Below the pieces are notes generated by a model. It searched no databases. It worked only from the letters and a program-made list of their open reading frames with translations, and was not told where the DNA came from. A program made the translations under genes and the position numbers. Below, in pieces: positions 44,540-54,156 of a DNA stretch of 64,000 bases. Origin of the DNA: DATKAS01 sp963773315 (GTDB lineage: Bacteria; Actinomycetota; Acidimicrobiia; Acidimicrobiales; DATKAS01); contig CAVZAF010000005.1 in assembly GCA_963773315.1 (NCBI GenBank), positions 868,001-932,000 of the forward strand. The letters run 5' to 3'. The number at the start of each line of letters is the position of its first letter. The first letter of the stretch is position 1.

Positions 44540-45663
44540 AGCGTCACGTACCAGCGACGGGCGTGCAGCGCGCACGCGATGAGAGTCCACGCCGCGAGCA
44601 TCCCGAGTGCATAGACGAAGTACGCGCCCGGTGGTGCGACCCATCGTTGCGCGACGTGCTCGATGAGCCATGTCGACGCGGTGACCGACCCGATGTGCAC
44701 CCGCGACAGCCACACACCGACGACGTGCTGTCCGACGTAGACGAGCAGTGCGTTCCGTCCGAGCGCCGTCAGTGGCGTGGCGATCGTTGCCGCGACACGA
44801 CTTCGATCCACCGTGAGGTGCGCGGCGAGGATCAGCCCGATCGAGATGGCTCCCGTGACGAGCACGAACGAGGGCGTCCAGAGCCGCTTGTTCACCTCGA
44901 TCGTGGACTCCCACAGCAACCCGAGCACGAGCGCCACGCCTCCGAGCGCGAAGAGCTCGCCCAGCCGGCGTCGACGGAGCAGATCACCGGCCAGCCATCC
45001 GACGAGCACCGAGGCCACCGCCCCCGCGGTCGAGGGAAGGCCCTCAGGGTCGTAGCCCGCGGCCCCGTCGCGATACAGGTGCGCTGAACCGAACGTCGCC
45101 GCGTCGAGCTGCCCCGGCACCGTGCACGCCGGCACGTCGACACCTCGACACCCGTCGACGGTCGGAACCGTGAGCGTCCACCCGTAGACCACGAGCAGCG
45201 CCGCGGCCGCGATCGCAACTGTCCACCACTTGCGCAAGCCGGTCACGATCACGCCGGCGATGAGCCCGGCGAGGCCGATGCGCTGCAGCACGCCGGGGAT
45301 CCGCAACGAGTCGAGGCCGCCTCCCTCGCCCCACCATCCGAACACCACGAGGCCGATCGCGATGAGTGCGAGAGAGCGCAGCACCAAGCGGCGCATCGTC
45401 GACGCCGACACAGGCGGTCGAAGCCATTGCGCCATGCCGGCGCCCACGAGCACGAGGAAGAGCGGGAACACGACGTCCGCGATGGTGAGGCCGTGCCACG
45501 CGGCGTGACGCCACCAACGGAACGACTCGAGCGGGCCCGGGAGGTTCTCGACGAGCACCATGCCGGCGACGGCGAGGCCGCGCACGACGTCGAGCGAGAC
45601 GAAGCGCGTGCGCCGAGCGGTCGTTCGCTCGGGAGCACTGTCGAGCGTCAGGGCGGTCGTCAT
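44536..45663 (-). CDS. HGSNAT-like transmembrane acetyltransferase (DUF1624/YeiB-type)
   Basis: 375 aa with 9-11 hydrophobic segments. The family signature is seen: RFVSLDVVRGLAVAGMVLVEN and HAAWHGLTIADVVFPLFLVL (His and Asn/Asp region that in heparan-alpha-glucosaminide N-acetyltransferase accepts the acetyl group). In that enzyme, acetyl from cytosolic acetyl-CoA is moved across the membrane to terminal glucosamine. By analogy this protein may re-acetylate an exported amino sugar. Followed by the PIG-L gene in GTGA coupling. Confidence 0.85.
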   Translation of the reverse strand: MTTALTLDSAPERTTARRTRFVSLDVVRGLAVAGMVLVENLPGPLESFRWWRHAAWHGLTIADVVFPLFLVLVGAGMAQWLRPPVSASTMRRLVLRSLALIAIGLVVFGWWGEGGGLDSLRIPGVLQRIGLAGLIAGVIVTGLRKWWTVAIAAAALLVVYGWTLTVPTVDGCRGVDVPACTVPGQLDAATFGSAHLYRDGAAGYDPEGLPSTAGAVASVLVGWLAGDLLRRRRLGELFALGGVALVLGLLWESTIEVNKRLWTPSFVLVTGAISIGLILAAHLTVDRSRVAATIATPLTALGRNALLVYVGQHVVGVWLSRVHIGSVTASTWLIEHVAQRWVAPPGAYFVYALGMLAAWTLIACALHARRWYVTL

Positions 45664-45679
45664 TGCGCCCAGCGTGCAG

Positions 45680-46300
45680 CTAGCTCGTCGGCAGCTTGGG
45701 GAGCGTGTCGCGAGCGAGCTGGACCACCTGATCGAGCGACTGATTCGGTCCGGCGGCGACGTCGAGCTCGTAGTTGCCGGCGAAGACGACCACGATCTTG
45801 ATGTTGCTGCCCGGGAAGACCACGGCCCGCGCTCCGTCACCGAGGCCGTCGATCGTTTGCAGTGGCTGCCCCGCGAAGCGATTCTGCTCGAGGTCGAGCA
45901 AGTTTCCCTGCACGTTGGCGGACGACGCAGTCGGCACGAGCTTGGCGCTCACTGACACCCCGTTCTCGGCAACACCGCTGGTGTCGTTGTACGCGCACAC
46001 GGCCAGGATCGTGCCGTTGTCGACCTGGCTCCCCTTCATGTTGACCGGCCCCACGTCTTTGCCGAGGAACTTCTTCGCATCATCGGCGGTGAAGAACGGA
46101 CATCCGGCGAGCGGGCCCAGGTCGACGTTGCCGACGATCGGGTCGAGCGTGCTCGTCGCCCCACTCGATGCGCCGGTGGTCGCTGCACCACCCGAGGCAG
46201 TCGTGCCCGCTGACGACGAGCTGTCGTCACTGCAGGCTGCAAATGCGAGCGCCGACGCCGCTACGAGGGCGAGCAGCGAGAGGCGAAAGCTCTTCGACAT
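45680..46300 (-). CDS. lipoprotein, DUF3558-like
   Basis: 206 aa. Signal with lipobox AFAAC, Ser/Ala/Thr linker, then a small domain (PLAGCPFFTADDAKKFLGKDVG, CAYNDTSGVAENGVSVSAKLVP, VVFAGNYELDVAAGPNQ) with a Cys pair likely forming a disulfide. Similar to DUF3558 proteins, no known activity. A TAGCCT box 8 nt before ATG 46300 makes this the first gene of the operon with the HGSNAT- and PIG-L-like genes and a methyltransferase. Confidence 0.78.
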   Translation of the reverse strand: MSKSFRLSLLALVAASALAFAACSDDSSSSAGTTASGGAATTGASSGATSTLDPIVGNVDLGPLAGCPFFTADDAKKFLGKDVGPVNMKGSQVDNGTILAVCAYNDTSGVAENGVSVSAKLVPTASSANVQGNLLDLEQNRFAGQPLQTIDGLGDGARAVVFPGSNIKIVVVFAGNYELDVAAGPNQSLDQVVQLARDTLPKLPTS

Positions 46301-46308
46301 GGGGTTCG

Positions 46309-46314
46309 AGGCTA
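46309..46314 (-). promoter_or_regulatory. leaderless -10 box (TAGCCT) of lipoprotein/HGSNAT/PIG-L operon
   Basis: TAGCCT ends 8 nt before ATG 46300; the three genes downstream follow within 16 bp or overlap, so one transcript is likely. Confidence 0.6.
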
Positions 46315-46356
46315 CCGGCGCGCGTCGGCGCCGAGCAGTCACGGCGGGTGCGGAGG

Positions 46357-48381
46357 TCAGCTCGCCGAGCCCCCGATCGCCACCTGCGCCGCGAGCCGCA
46401 CCGAGTCGCTGACCGCGGTCGTGCCCCCGTAGAGGAAGCCGCCGGCGATGCCCGGCGCCTTCACCGAGAGATACGCCTGCGTCTGTGGCGAAAGCGTCGA
46501 CGGGTCGGTCAGCAGCATCGGCCCCGAGAACCGGGCGACGTGCGCGCCGCCCGCGAGCGCGTCGGGGAAGTTCGTGCCCGACGCGAGCCCGACCGTGCCG
46601 GGGCCGGGGAAGAAGCGCGCGGCCACCTGCCCACCGGTGTCGTAACGATCGACGCCGACGATCGCGACCGCGGCCGGATACGCCTGAGCCGCGGGGCCGC
46701 CGATCGCGAACAGCGTGCCTCCCGCGGGACGGGAGCTGATGTACGAAGACGTGATCGCAACCGGCGACGCTCCCGCTGAGAGCAGCACCGCGCCTTGCGC
46801 CTTGGCAGCAGCCGCGCCTGCCGTCAGCGCGTCGGGGAAGTTCAGGCCGTCGGCCACCAGCAGCGTGGCGGGGTTGTTGAGGCCGTCACGCGCGATCCGC
46901 ATCGCGGTGTCGAAACGGTCGATCCCGTCGAAGCGCACGACCTGGTAACCGGCCTGGGTGATGGCGGACTCGACCGAGCTCGAGAGCGCGGCGGTCCCTC
47001 CCAGCAGGAACACCGTCTTGCCAGGGGTGAGCACCCGCTGGATCTCGGCGAGCGTGCGCGAGTCGAGTGACGAAGGCCCCGTGAGCAGGAGCGGAGCGCT
47101 CTTCGCAGCCGCGAGCGGCGTGCCCGCGAGCGCGTCGGGGAAGTTGTCGGCCCGAGCGAGGACGACCGCGCTGGCAGTGCCGACTCCGGGGAAGCTCGAC
47201 TGCGAGATCGCGTTCGCAGTGTCGATGCGATCAGCACCGGAGATGCGCGTGATCGTCTTGCTCGAGGGGTTGACGACGATCGGCGCCGTGACGTTCGTGC
47301 TCGGGTTCGAGAAGTAGCCGATCGTGTCGAACGTCGTGCCGCTGGCGGGGTTGCCCCCCGAGCTGCGAGTGCCGAACGGCGGCGAGTCGCAGTCGGTGAG
47401 GAAGATCTGGGCCTTGCCGGGCGTGGTGCCGGGCTGGATCTTCATGCCGGTCAGCGTGAGCGTGCTCACTACCGACGTCGGCGCGTTTTGAATCGAGACC
47501 TTCAGCCGCGAGCTCGGACCCGCCGGGCCTGTCTCGATGGTGACCCCGTTGACTCCGTCACCTCCGACGCCTCCCGTCGAAGCCGATGTCGGCACTGAGG
47601 CCCACACGATGCTGGGCGCCGAGCTGCTGCTGTTGAACGATGTGTCGAGGCAGACGTCGCTCGCTGTGCCCGCGGGACCGAACGCGTCAGCGACCGCCTC
47701 ACTGATCACCAAAGGAGAGATCGTGACCGGCGGCGACGGCAAGGTGATCGGCGCGCTCACCGTGCCACCGGACAGGGAGATCGTCGTGAGCCACGCGTTC
47801 GAGGTGTTGGCCGTCGAGAGCGTGAACGGCGGGCCGACCGCGCCACCGCCCGCGACCTGCAGCTGCACCGGGCCCGTGCCCGCCGAGCCGTCGAGGCTGC
47901 CGTTGGAGCCACCGGTGTAGCGGATGTTCGTCACCGTGATCGGCCCGGGGCCACCGATGAGGACGTTGACGGTCATCACGTCGATCTGCGTGCCGCCGTC
48001 TTGGCTCGCGCACAGCGGGCTCGAACCCATGTTCACTTGCACGGTCGCGGTCGGGCCGGGGATGTGCGCGGTCGGGGTGCCCGCGAACGCGACGAAGTCG
48101 CGGAAGCCCAACCCGTTGAAGCAGTTGGCCACGGAGTCGCTGTCGTCGAGCGAGACGGTGATCGTGTCGCCGGCTTGGAACAGCGTGCTGCTCGTGCCGA
48201 TCGTGAGGTCGCCGGCGACGCCGCCGCCGAAGCCCACCGGGATCTCGGGCGTCTGCACGGCCTTGAACGTGGTCGCGTCGATGAACGGCATCGCCGCGCC
48301 CGCTGGCACTGCCGCGAGACCCGCCGCCCCGAGCAAGACCCCTACCGCCATCGCGCACGTTGCGATGCCCTTCCGCCGCAT
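46357..48381 (-). CDS. secreted CWB2-repeat surface protein, 674 aa
   Basis: Signal peptide MRRKGIATCAMAVGVLLGAA..., cleaved near residue 30. Residues 31-355 form an uncharacterised domain shared with the 979-aa neighbour. From about 375 to the end lie three CWB2 repeats (RISGADRIDTANAIS, VVRFDGIDRFDTAMRIA, VGVDRYDTGGQVA) with NFPDALAGTPLAA-type motifs that anchor proteins in the wall polysaccharide. GGGGAGG lies 5 nt before ATG 48381, so translation starts are strong. Probably a surface layer-associated protein. Confidence 0.9.
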   Translation of the reverse strand: MRRKGIATCAMAVGVLLGAAGLAAVPAGAAMPFIDATTFKAVQTPEIPVGFGGGVAGDLTIGTSSTLFQAGDTITVSLDDSDSVANCFNGLGFRDFVAFAGTPTAHIPGPTATVQVNMGSSPLCASQDGGTQIDVMTVNVLIGGPGPITVTNIRYTGGSNGSLDGSAGTGPVQLQVAGGGAVGPPFTLSTANTSNAWLTTISLSGGTVSAPITLPSPPVTISPLVISEAVADAFGPAGTASDVCLDTSFNSSSSAPSIVWASVPTSASTGGVGGDGVNGVTIETGPAGPSSRLKVSIQNAPTSVVSTLTLTGMKIQPGTTPGKAQIFLTDCDSPPFGTRSSGGNPASGTTFDTIGYFSNPSTNVTAPIVVNPSSKTITRISGADRIDTANAISQSSFPGVGTASAVVLARADNFPDALAGTPLAAAKSAPLLLTGPSSLDSRTLAEIQRVLTPGKTVFLLGGTAALSSSVESAITQAGYQVVRFDGIDRFDTAMRIARDGLNNPATLLVADGLNFPDALTAGAAAAKAQGAVLLSAGASPVAITSSYISSRPAGGTLFAIGGPAAQAYPAAVAIVGVDRYDTGGQVAARFFPGPGTVGLASGTNFPDALAGGAHVARFSGPMLLTDPSTLSPQTQAYLSVKAPGIAGGFLYGGTTAVSDSVRLAAQVAIGGSAS

Positions 48382-48419
48382 AGTTGCCTCCCCTTCGGCC
48401 GACCCCCGTAGGGGGAGCG

Positions 48420-48425
48420 ACGCTA
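48420..48425 (-). promoter_or_regulatory. -10 box (TAGCGT) of CWB2 674-aa gene
   Basis: TAGCGT about 38 nt before the ATG, followed in the leader by CCCCCTACGGGGG, which can form a hairpin. The gene is therefore transcribed with a leader and a strong ribosome-binding site, unlike most neighbours. Confidence 0.45.
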
Positions 48426-48456
48426 CCAGCCTCATACCCAGGGCACGCGGGCGGCA

Positions 48457-48491
48457 AAACGCGGAGAAGGGGCCCCGAAGGGCCCCTTCTC
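48457..48491 (-). terminator. intrinsic terminator of the 979-aa CWB2 gene
   Basis: Minus strand: GAGAAGGGGCCC-TTCG-GGGCCCCTTCTC (48491-48464), a perfect 12-bp stem closed by the very stable cUUCGg tetraloop, followed by CGCGTTTTG. It lies 20 bp after the stop at 48512. Confidence 0.85.
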
Positions 48492-48511
48492 TCAGGTTGC
48501 CGTTGGACGGA

Positions 48512-51451
48512 CTAGGTGGTGATACCAGCGAGTGCGCTCTGAGCGGCCGTGCAGGTTGCGTCAGAGATCGCAGCCTGGAGACCGAGGCACTTGATGGCGT
48601 TCACGCCAGGGGTCGACAGGCCGTTGGTGCCGCTGCCAACTGCAACGAGCTGAGCCTGCGTCGACGCCCCAAGGTGGGTCGGGTCGACGGTGAGGAGGAT
48701 GGCCGCCTCACCTCCGTAGTTGAGCTTGTTGGGATCAGCACCGGTGCCGATGCCACCGTTGATCGACTGCACGCCGAACAGCGAACCGATGCCCTGAACC
48801 GCTGCGGTCAGCGAGTCGGGGAAGGTGTCGCCGCGGGCGAGCAGGACGGTGTTGAGGTCGGTGCGGCTAAGGCCGGGCAGGCTGGTGTTGGTCGAGTTCC
48901 GGGTCGAGAACTTCATGAGCTCGACAGCCGTAGCAAGACGATCAGCACCCGAGATGCGGGCGACGACGAGGCCCAGACCACCGTCTTGTGTGGCCTTGGT
49001 CATCTGATCGACGACCGCGGCCGAGACCGCAGCCTCGCCACCGATGACGTACACCTGCTGCGTCTGAAGGTCCTTCAGGGTGGCAACGGCCTCAGGCGAG
49101 AGCGCGGCCGGATCCGTCAGGATCATCGGGATGCCATCGGCGTAGGCACGGACGCCCGACGACAGGGCGTCGGGGAAGTTCGCACCGGACACGACGAAGG
49201 CGCTGCGGCAGAGGGTGCAGACGTTGGCCGGCGACGCCGGAGCAACCTGCTTGGTGGCGTTGAACAGAGCCGGCTGCACCTGCTGCACGACCACCGGGAT
49301 CGACACGGGCAGGCCCGTGAGGATGTTCAGCAGTCGCATGGTGCCGAAGCGGGTGTCGTTGAGCGGATCCTGGATCCGGGCAACGGTCAGCTTCGTGCCG
49401 GGAGCGACCCGCGGGTCGCCATTGGTGATCGAATTCGAGATGCCACCGCACTGGGTGTCACTGGTGCAGCTCGTGTTCAGACCCTTGAGGAAGTCGACAA
49501 CCGTGTCCGGGACGGCCGCGGGGCCACCAAGGACGAGGACCGTCTTCACACCAAGGTTCTGCAGGGCCAGCTGGACCTGGGCAAGCGCATCAACCGTGGG
49601 ACGCACGAGCAGGATCGCTGCACCGATACGACCAGCGGCGTACGAAGCCGAGAGCGCGTCGGGGAAGTTGTCTGCCGTGGCCACAAGGGCGGTGCGGGTA
49701 CCACCGCACAGCTGTCCGCGGACCTGAAGCTCGACGCCCGTGTTGAACGGACCCGGGGTGCTGCAGCTGTTCGCGAGAGCCGTGCCGAGGTTGACGCCAG
49801 CGATGCCGTACTTCTCCTGCTGGAGGATGCGGGCCGTGGCAACACGATCGTTGCCGCCGGAGCGGTCAGCCAGGAGGAGGAAGAACAGCACGACCCGGTT
49901 GAGGTCGTTCACGCTGTCGTTCGGGCCCGAGAAGTTGCCGATGGTGGCAAAGCTGGGCGTGTTGACGTCGGTCACGGGGTTGACGAAGCCGTTCGCGCTG
50001 ACGAAGAAGTCGTTCACCGCGGGACCGGTGCCCCCAAGGAAGCCGCCGGGAGGACCGTCGTTGCCCGCGGGCGGACCCGCAGCTGACAGCGCACCACCGA
50101 ACGCATCCTTCGCATTCACGAAGGGCGGGTTCGGAAGCGGGTTCGGCGTCGAGACCGGCGCCAGGTCAGGGGCGACCCCCGTGGCGTTCTGCCCAGCGAG
50201 CGAGCCGCCGGGACCGAAGGGATCACCGCAGTCGGTGAGGATCGCACGCACCGAGCCAACCGTGGCGGCGCTGATGTTCAGCACCAGGTTGTTCAGCGTG
50301 AGCGACGACAGCACGTTCGCCGGGTTGTTGAAGATGGTGATCGACACCCGGGTGCCTGCGCCGCCAGGGGGACCGAACCCGTCAATGGTCGTGTTCGACT
50401 CGGGCGGCAACGCGATGCGCTGCAACAGGTCCGTGGCGAGACCACTGCCGGTCACGCTCAGGCTCGGCGAGGCGCCGAACGTCGCGTTCCCAGAGGCGAT
50501 GTCGATGCAGAAGGTGTTGTTGGCCGTGCCCGCAACACCGAACGCATCAGTGACGAACTCAGTGATCGTGATGCCACTGATCGTCTTGACCAGGTTCGTG
50601 CCCGTCGTCACTGCGAACGACTTGGGCGGACCCGTCATGCCGAGCGTGGTGATCCACGCGTTCGAGTCGCCAGCGCCGAGCGCGTTGTTCGCCGTGTTCA
50701 GCTTGAAGAGCGTCGTGACCGCGGTCGTGACGTTCGTGAAGAAGATGTACTGGCGGACAGGGCCGGTCGTGGTCGAGTGTGCGCGCGTGGTGGCGCCGGC
50801 GTTGTTCGAGAGACCCGTGCCGCGACCAACGTCATACTTGATGTTGTCGATCGCGATGGGGCCCGTGCCGGTCGTGGCCACGACGAAGGTGTAGATGTCG
50901 ATCTTCGTGCCACCGTCCTGGCTGTTGCAGAAGCCAGGGATGGTGCCGCCGGTGCCGGCGGGCGTCGAAGAACCGGGAACGCCGGGAAGCAGCGTGAGCG
51001 TGCCACCCGCCGGGCCAGCGGCCGTCGGGGTCGCCGCGTACGCGACGAAACGCCGGTCGCCAGCGCCAGAGGCCAGCGTCGGGTCGGAGTCGGCGTCAGT
51101 GCCCAATCCGGTCGAACCGCCGTTGCAGTTCGGGTTCATCTCGGCGGCATCGGCAACAGCCGGAGGTCCGGGCGTGATCGACGGCGTGCCGACGCCAGGC
51201 TGCGTCACCTGCACAGTGATCTGGTCACCGGCATTGAAGGTGGTGGTGCTGGAACCGATGACGAGAGCACCGGCCGCGGAGCCGGCTTGGCCGACACCGA
51301 TGACGGTTTGATTCGCGACCGCGATCGCCGGGGTGTTGGTCGACGCTGCTTGCGCCACCCCCGACGTCAGGATCGGTGCGAGGCCTACGGCGAGGAGGGC
51401 GGCGGTACCAGCGCCGACCAACCGCCGCAACCTGCGGGACGGTGACTTCAT
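48512..51451 (-). CDS. secreted CWB2-repeat surface protein, 979 aa, likely abundant
   Basis: Signal peptide with cleavage after VAQA (residue 35). The N-terminal half repeats the domain of the 674-aa protein (GALVIGSSTTTFNAGDQITV; CNSQDGGTKIDI; SNAWITTLGMTG; TDAFGVAGTAN; ILTDCGDPFG). The C-terminal part, from about 520, has three divergent CWB2 repeats with TADNFPDALSA, SGANFPDALSSGV and RGDTFPDSLTAAV. Support for high expression: classical promoter, AGGAGG 4 nt before the ATG, strong terminator, and codon choice that is less GC-extreme than neighbours. A major S-layer or wall protein is the best guess. Confidence 0.88.
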   Translation of the reverse strand: MKSPSRRLRRLVGAGTAALLAVGLAPILTSGVAQAASTNTPAIAVANQTVIGVGQAGSAAGALVIGSSTTTFNAGDQITVQVTQPGVGTPSITPGPPAVADAAEMNPNCNGGSTGLGTDADSDPTLASGAGDRRFVAYAATPTAAGPAGGTLTLLPGVPGSSTPAGTGGTIPGFCNSQDGGTKIDIYTFVVATTGTGPIAIDNIKYDVGRGTGLSNNAGATTRAHSTTTGPVRQYIFFTNVTTAVTTLFKLNTANNALGAGDSNAWITTLGMTGPPKSFAVTTGTNLVKTISGITITEFVTDAFGVAGTANNTFCIDIASGNATFGASPSLSVTGSGLATDLLQRIALPPESNTTIDGFGPPGGAGTRVSITIFNNPANVLSSLTLNNLVLNISAATVGSVRAILTDCGDPFGPGGSLAGQNATGVAPDLAPVSTPNPLPNPPFVNAKDAFGGALSAAGPPAGNDGPPGGFLGGTGPAVNDFFVSANGFVNPVTDVNTPSFATIGNFSGPNDSVNDLNRVVLFFLLLADRSGGNDRVATARILQQEKYGIAGVNLGTALANSCSTPGPFNTGVELQVRGQLCGGTRTALVATADNFPDALSASYAAGRIGAAILLVRPTVDALAQVQLALQNLGVKTVLVLGGPAAVPDTVVDFLKGLNTSCTSDTQCGGISNSITNGDPRVAPGTKLTVARIQDPLNDTRFGTMRLLNILTGLPVSIPVVVQQVQPALFNATKQVAPASPANVCTLCRSAFVVSGANFPDALSSGVRAYADGIPMILTDPAALSPEAVATLKDLQTQQVYVIGGEAAVSAAVVDQMTKATQDGGLGLVVARISGADRLATAVELMKFSTRNSTNTSLPGLSRTDLNTVLLARGDTFPDSLTAAVQGIGSLFGVQSINGGIGTGADPNKLNYGGEAAILLTVDPTHLGASTQAQLVAVGSGTNGLSTPGVNAIKCLGLQAAISDATCTAAQSALAGITT

Positions 51452-51606
51452 ACAACCTCCTGGTTGTTGTCCTGTCTTGGTTGCGATCGACGCATCCGTC
51501 CAACGGAAACCGCGATCGCATGCGGGAACAGGCAGAAGCCCTGCCGCCCCTCGTAGCGAGAACCCCAGGCGTGACGACTCGTGACACCCGAAATTCGGCT
51601 GCGGGC

Positions 51607-51636
51607 ACCCTAAGGGGGCGAAATCCGCGAGGTCAA
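51607..51636 (-). promoter_or_regulatory. promoter with ~150-nt leader for the 979-aa CWB2 gene
   Basis: TTGACC (51631-51636), 18-bp spacer, TAGGGT (51607-51612). The transcript would begin near 51600, leaving about 149 nt before ATG 51451. The leader contains GGCAG/CTGCC (51531-51545) and other short pairs. No known riboswitch consensus was recognised. This accounts for the 212-bp gap before the O-antigen-ligase gene. Confidence 0.55.
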
Positions 51637-51663
51637 GAACCGTCGCGGGCGCATCAGCCCAGG

Positions 51664-54133
51664 TCAGCCAGCCTTGAGGGCGTCGAGGCGCTTCTGGAAT
51701 TCATCGGCTGCGGCGGTGTCGTTCTGCGCCTTCGCGGTGGCAACACCCTCAGTGAGCAGGCTCTGATCCTTCGGGAACCTGGTCAGACCGTTATCCACAG
51801 CAGCGCGGGCACCGGCGAGGTCGCCGGTCGCGCGCAGGGCGGTCGCCTCCGACGCCACAAAGCTCGGGTGGTAGGGGTTCGCCCGGGCGGCCCGGGTGAA
51901 GAGCTCAGCCTCGAGCTTCGGGTCACCACTTGTCGCCGAGATGTCACGCAGACGGGCGAGCAGGTTGCCGTAGGCCGCGAGGGGCACTGGGTCTCGCGGC
52001 GCCCGGTCGACCGCTGACTGCAACATCGCCTTCACCGGCGCGAGGCCGCTCACGTTGTCTGCCGTGAGCGAGTTCGTCGCGGCGAGCGCCTGGAGCACGA
52101 AGTTCGCCTCGGCGATCGGGTAGCGCGACTCTGACGTGTTGCCGCGCGACGCGTCGTGGAACTGGGTCAGCGTCGAGTTCACGATGCGTTGTTGCGCGGT
52201 TGACGAGAGCTTCTTGCCCGACGTGAGCTGCACCGTGCCGTCGATCGCAGCCTGGAACGAGCGATCGGCGCGCCACCACGTGCTCGCGAACCAGGAGAGC
52301 GCGACCACGACAACGACCCCGATCGCCAGCGGCACCGCCACGCCCGAGCGCCGTGCGACCCTGCGCGGCTGACGCACGGGTTCGGCGAGGGCGTTCTCGT
52401 CGAACGGCGTCACCCGCACGATGCGCGCCGGGCTGAGGCACGCGGGTACGCCCACCGCGAGCGCGACGACGCTCACGACACCCGCCATCGCCCACAACAC
52501 GATGTTCACGCCGAGCAGCTCGACGTTGAAGGAGTTCTGCAACAGCACGCCGACGATCGCGCCGAGCGCGGCGGTCAGCATCAGCCGGTGCTCGCGCCAT
52601 CCCTCGTCCGATCGTTCGCGCGCGTGCGTTGCGCCACGCGCCAACTGACCGCAGCGCGAGCCACACGAGGAAGAAGAGGAGCGCCGCGAGCCCGAGCACG
52701 CCCTTCGTCGCCAGCGTCTGGAGGAACGTGTTGTGCGCCGCGTTGATGACCTGGTCGGGACCGAACGCGTCGACGAACTTCTGCGTCTGGTACCTCGGCG
52801 CGAGGTAGCCGTACGTGTCGGGCCCCCAACCGAGCACCGGGCGGTCCTTCGCCATGTCGACAGCCGAGTGCCAGTACTGCACGCGCTGCGCCGCGGTGCT
52901 GGTGCCCGACGACCACTTCGTGATGGCGTCGAGCTTGTGCGAGATCGTGCCCTGCGCTCCGACGATCACGAAGGCGAGCGCGACGGCCACCGCCACGCCG
53001 GCGCCACACCAGAGGGCCAAACGGCGCCGGCCCTTCAGCTCCGGGATCAGCAGCACTCCGGTCAGCACCAGCGCACCGACCGAAGCGCCCAGGCCGCCGA
53101 GGCTGCTCGTCTCGACGAGGCAGACGAGAGCGCCGAGGAGCACGGCACCGGTGATCGCCCGCACGATCAGCGACCGTTCGCTGATCACGACGATGACTCC
53201 GATGGGCAGGAGGCATGCGATGAAGCCCGCGAGGTGGTTCGGGTTGCCGAACGTCGACCACACGGTGCTGGTCGGACCGAAGGACGCACCGGCGTTCACG
53301 AAGTGGATCCAGTCCCAGTGCGTGCCCAGCTCGAGGTCGGCGGTCTGGATGAGGCCATAAAGAACGACCAGCCCGCCCGCGGCGAGCACGAAAGTCGTCA
53401 AGATGCGCCGGAGGTCGCTCACTCGCCACGACTCGGCAGCGACGAGCGCGACGACGGCGAACGAGAGGAGGGCGAGCAGGCCGTCGTAGGACTGGTAGGC
53501 ACCGATCAGGCTCAGGCGGGGGCTGACGCTGAGGACCGTCGCGAGCGTGCCGACTCCGACCATCGCGAGGATTGGCCAGTGCAACCCAGTGCGCAGGTCG
53601 GGCCGCTTGGTGTTCGTGATCGCGTCGACGACCCAGAGCATCGCGAGGGCGAGTGCGCCGACCATGAGCACGGTGAGCTTCGCCAGGCCGAATCGCTCTG
53701 CGGTGCCCGGGTCGAAGGCCACGGGGAGCGCGACGACGACCCACAACACGCCGATCCGCCGGGCGCTACGGAGCGGGTCGGTGGCGTCCCACAGGTGACC
53801 ACTCGCATCGACGACGGCGATCGCCGCCCACGACAGCCCGACCATGAAAAGCGCGAGCCCGAACGTCGAGAGCACGCCGATGGCCCACAGCAGCAGCCAC
53901 AGGACCGACAGGCCCGCGCCGATGATCAGCGGGAGGCGGACCCGAGGCTCCGGTGCCGCCTTCGTGGCCGGCTGGGGTCGGGGCTTGCCAGCCGCGGTGA
54001 CCTTGGTGCTCGCCGCGGGCTGAGGGTCGATGACGATCGTCCCTTGGGAGGGCGCGGCCGGCGTCGAAGTGGGCGACTTGGTCGTGCTCGAGGGGCGCGC
54101 CGGGCGGTGCGACGTGCGCCGCGATTTGGCCAT
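51664..54133 (-). CDS. O-antigen-ligase/Wzy-like protein with C-terminal TPR-like tail, one +1 shift
   Basis: About 822 aa. A Pro/Thr/Ser/Lys-rich cytosolic start is followed by about twelve membrane helices and a long outer loop with AAQRVQYWHSAVDMAKDRPVLGWGPDTYGYLAPRYQ, the Wzy_C/O-antigen-ligase signature, and INAAHNTFLQTLATKG. After the last helix a soluble tail has tetratricopeptide-like helices (AEANFVLQALAATNS, LEAELFTRAARANPYHPSF). The frame moves between 52615 and 52640 in a GCGCGCG run. Start ATG 54133 with TATGCT 6 nt upstream. It should polymerise or ligate a lipid-linked glycan outside the membrane. Confidence 0.88.
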
Positions 54134-54139
54134 CGGGTG

Positions 54140-54145
54140 AGCATA
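54140..54145 (-). promoter_or_regulatory. leaderless -10 box (TATGCT) of O-antigen-ligase-like gene
   Basis: TATGCT ends 6 nt before ATG 54133, within the 23-bp gap from the WecA-like gene. Confidence 0.6.
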
Positions 54146-54156
54146 GGGGCGCGCCC

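Noticed and set aside
51452..51600. Cyclic-dinucleotide (ydaO or GEMM) riboswitch in the CWB2 gene leader
   Set aside because: A few GGCAGGGC-like bases recall such RNAs, but the conserved core motifs were not found. Kept only as a structured leader.
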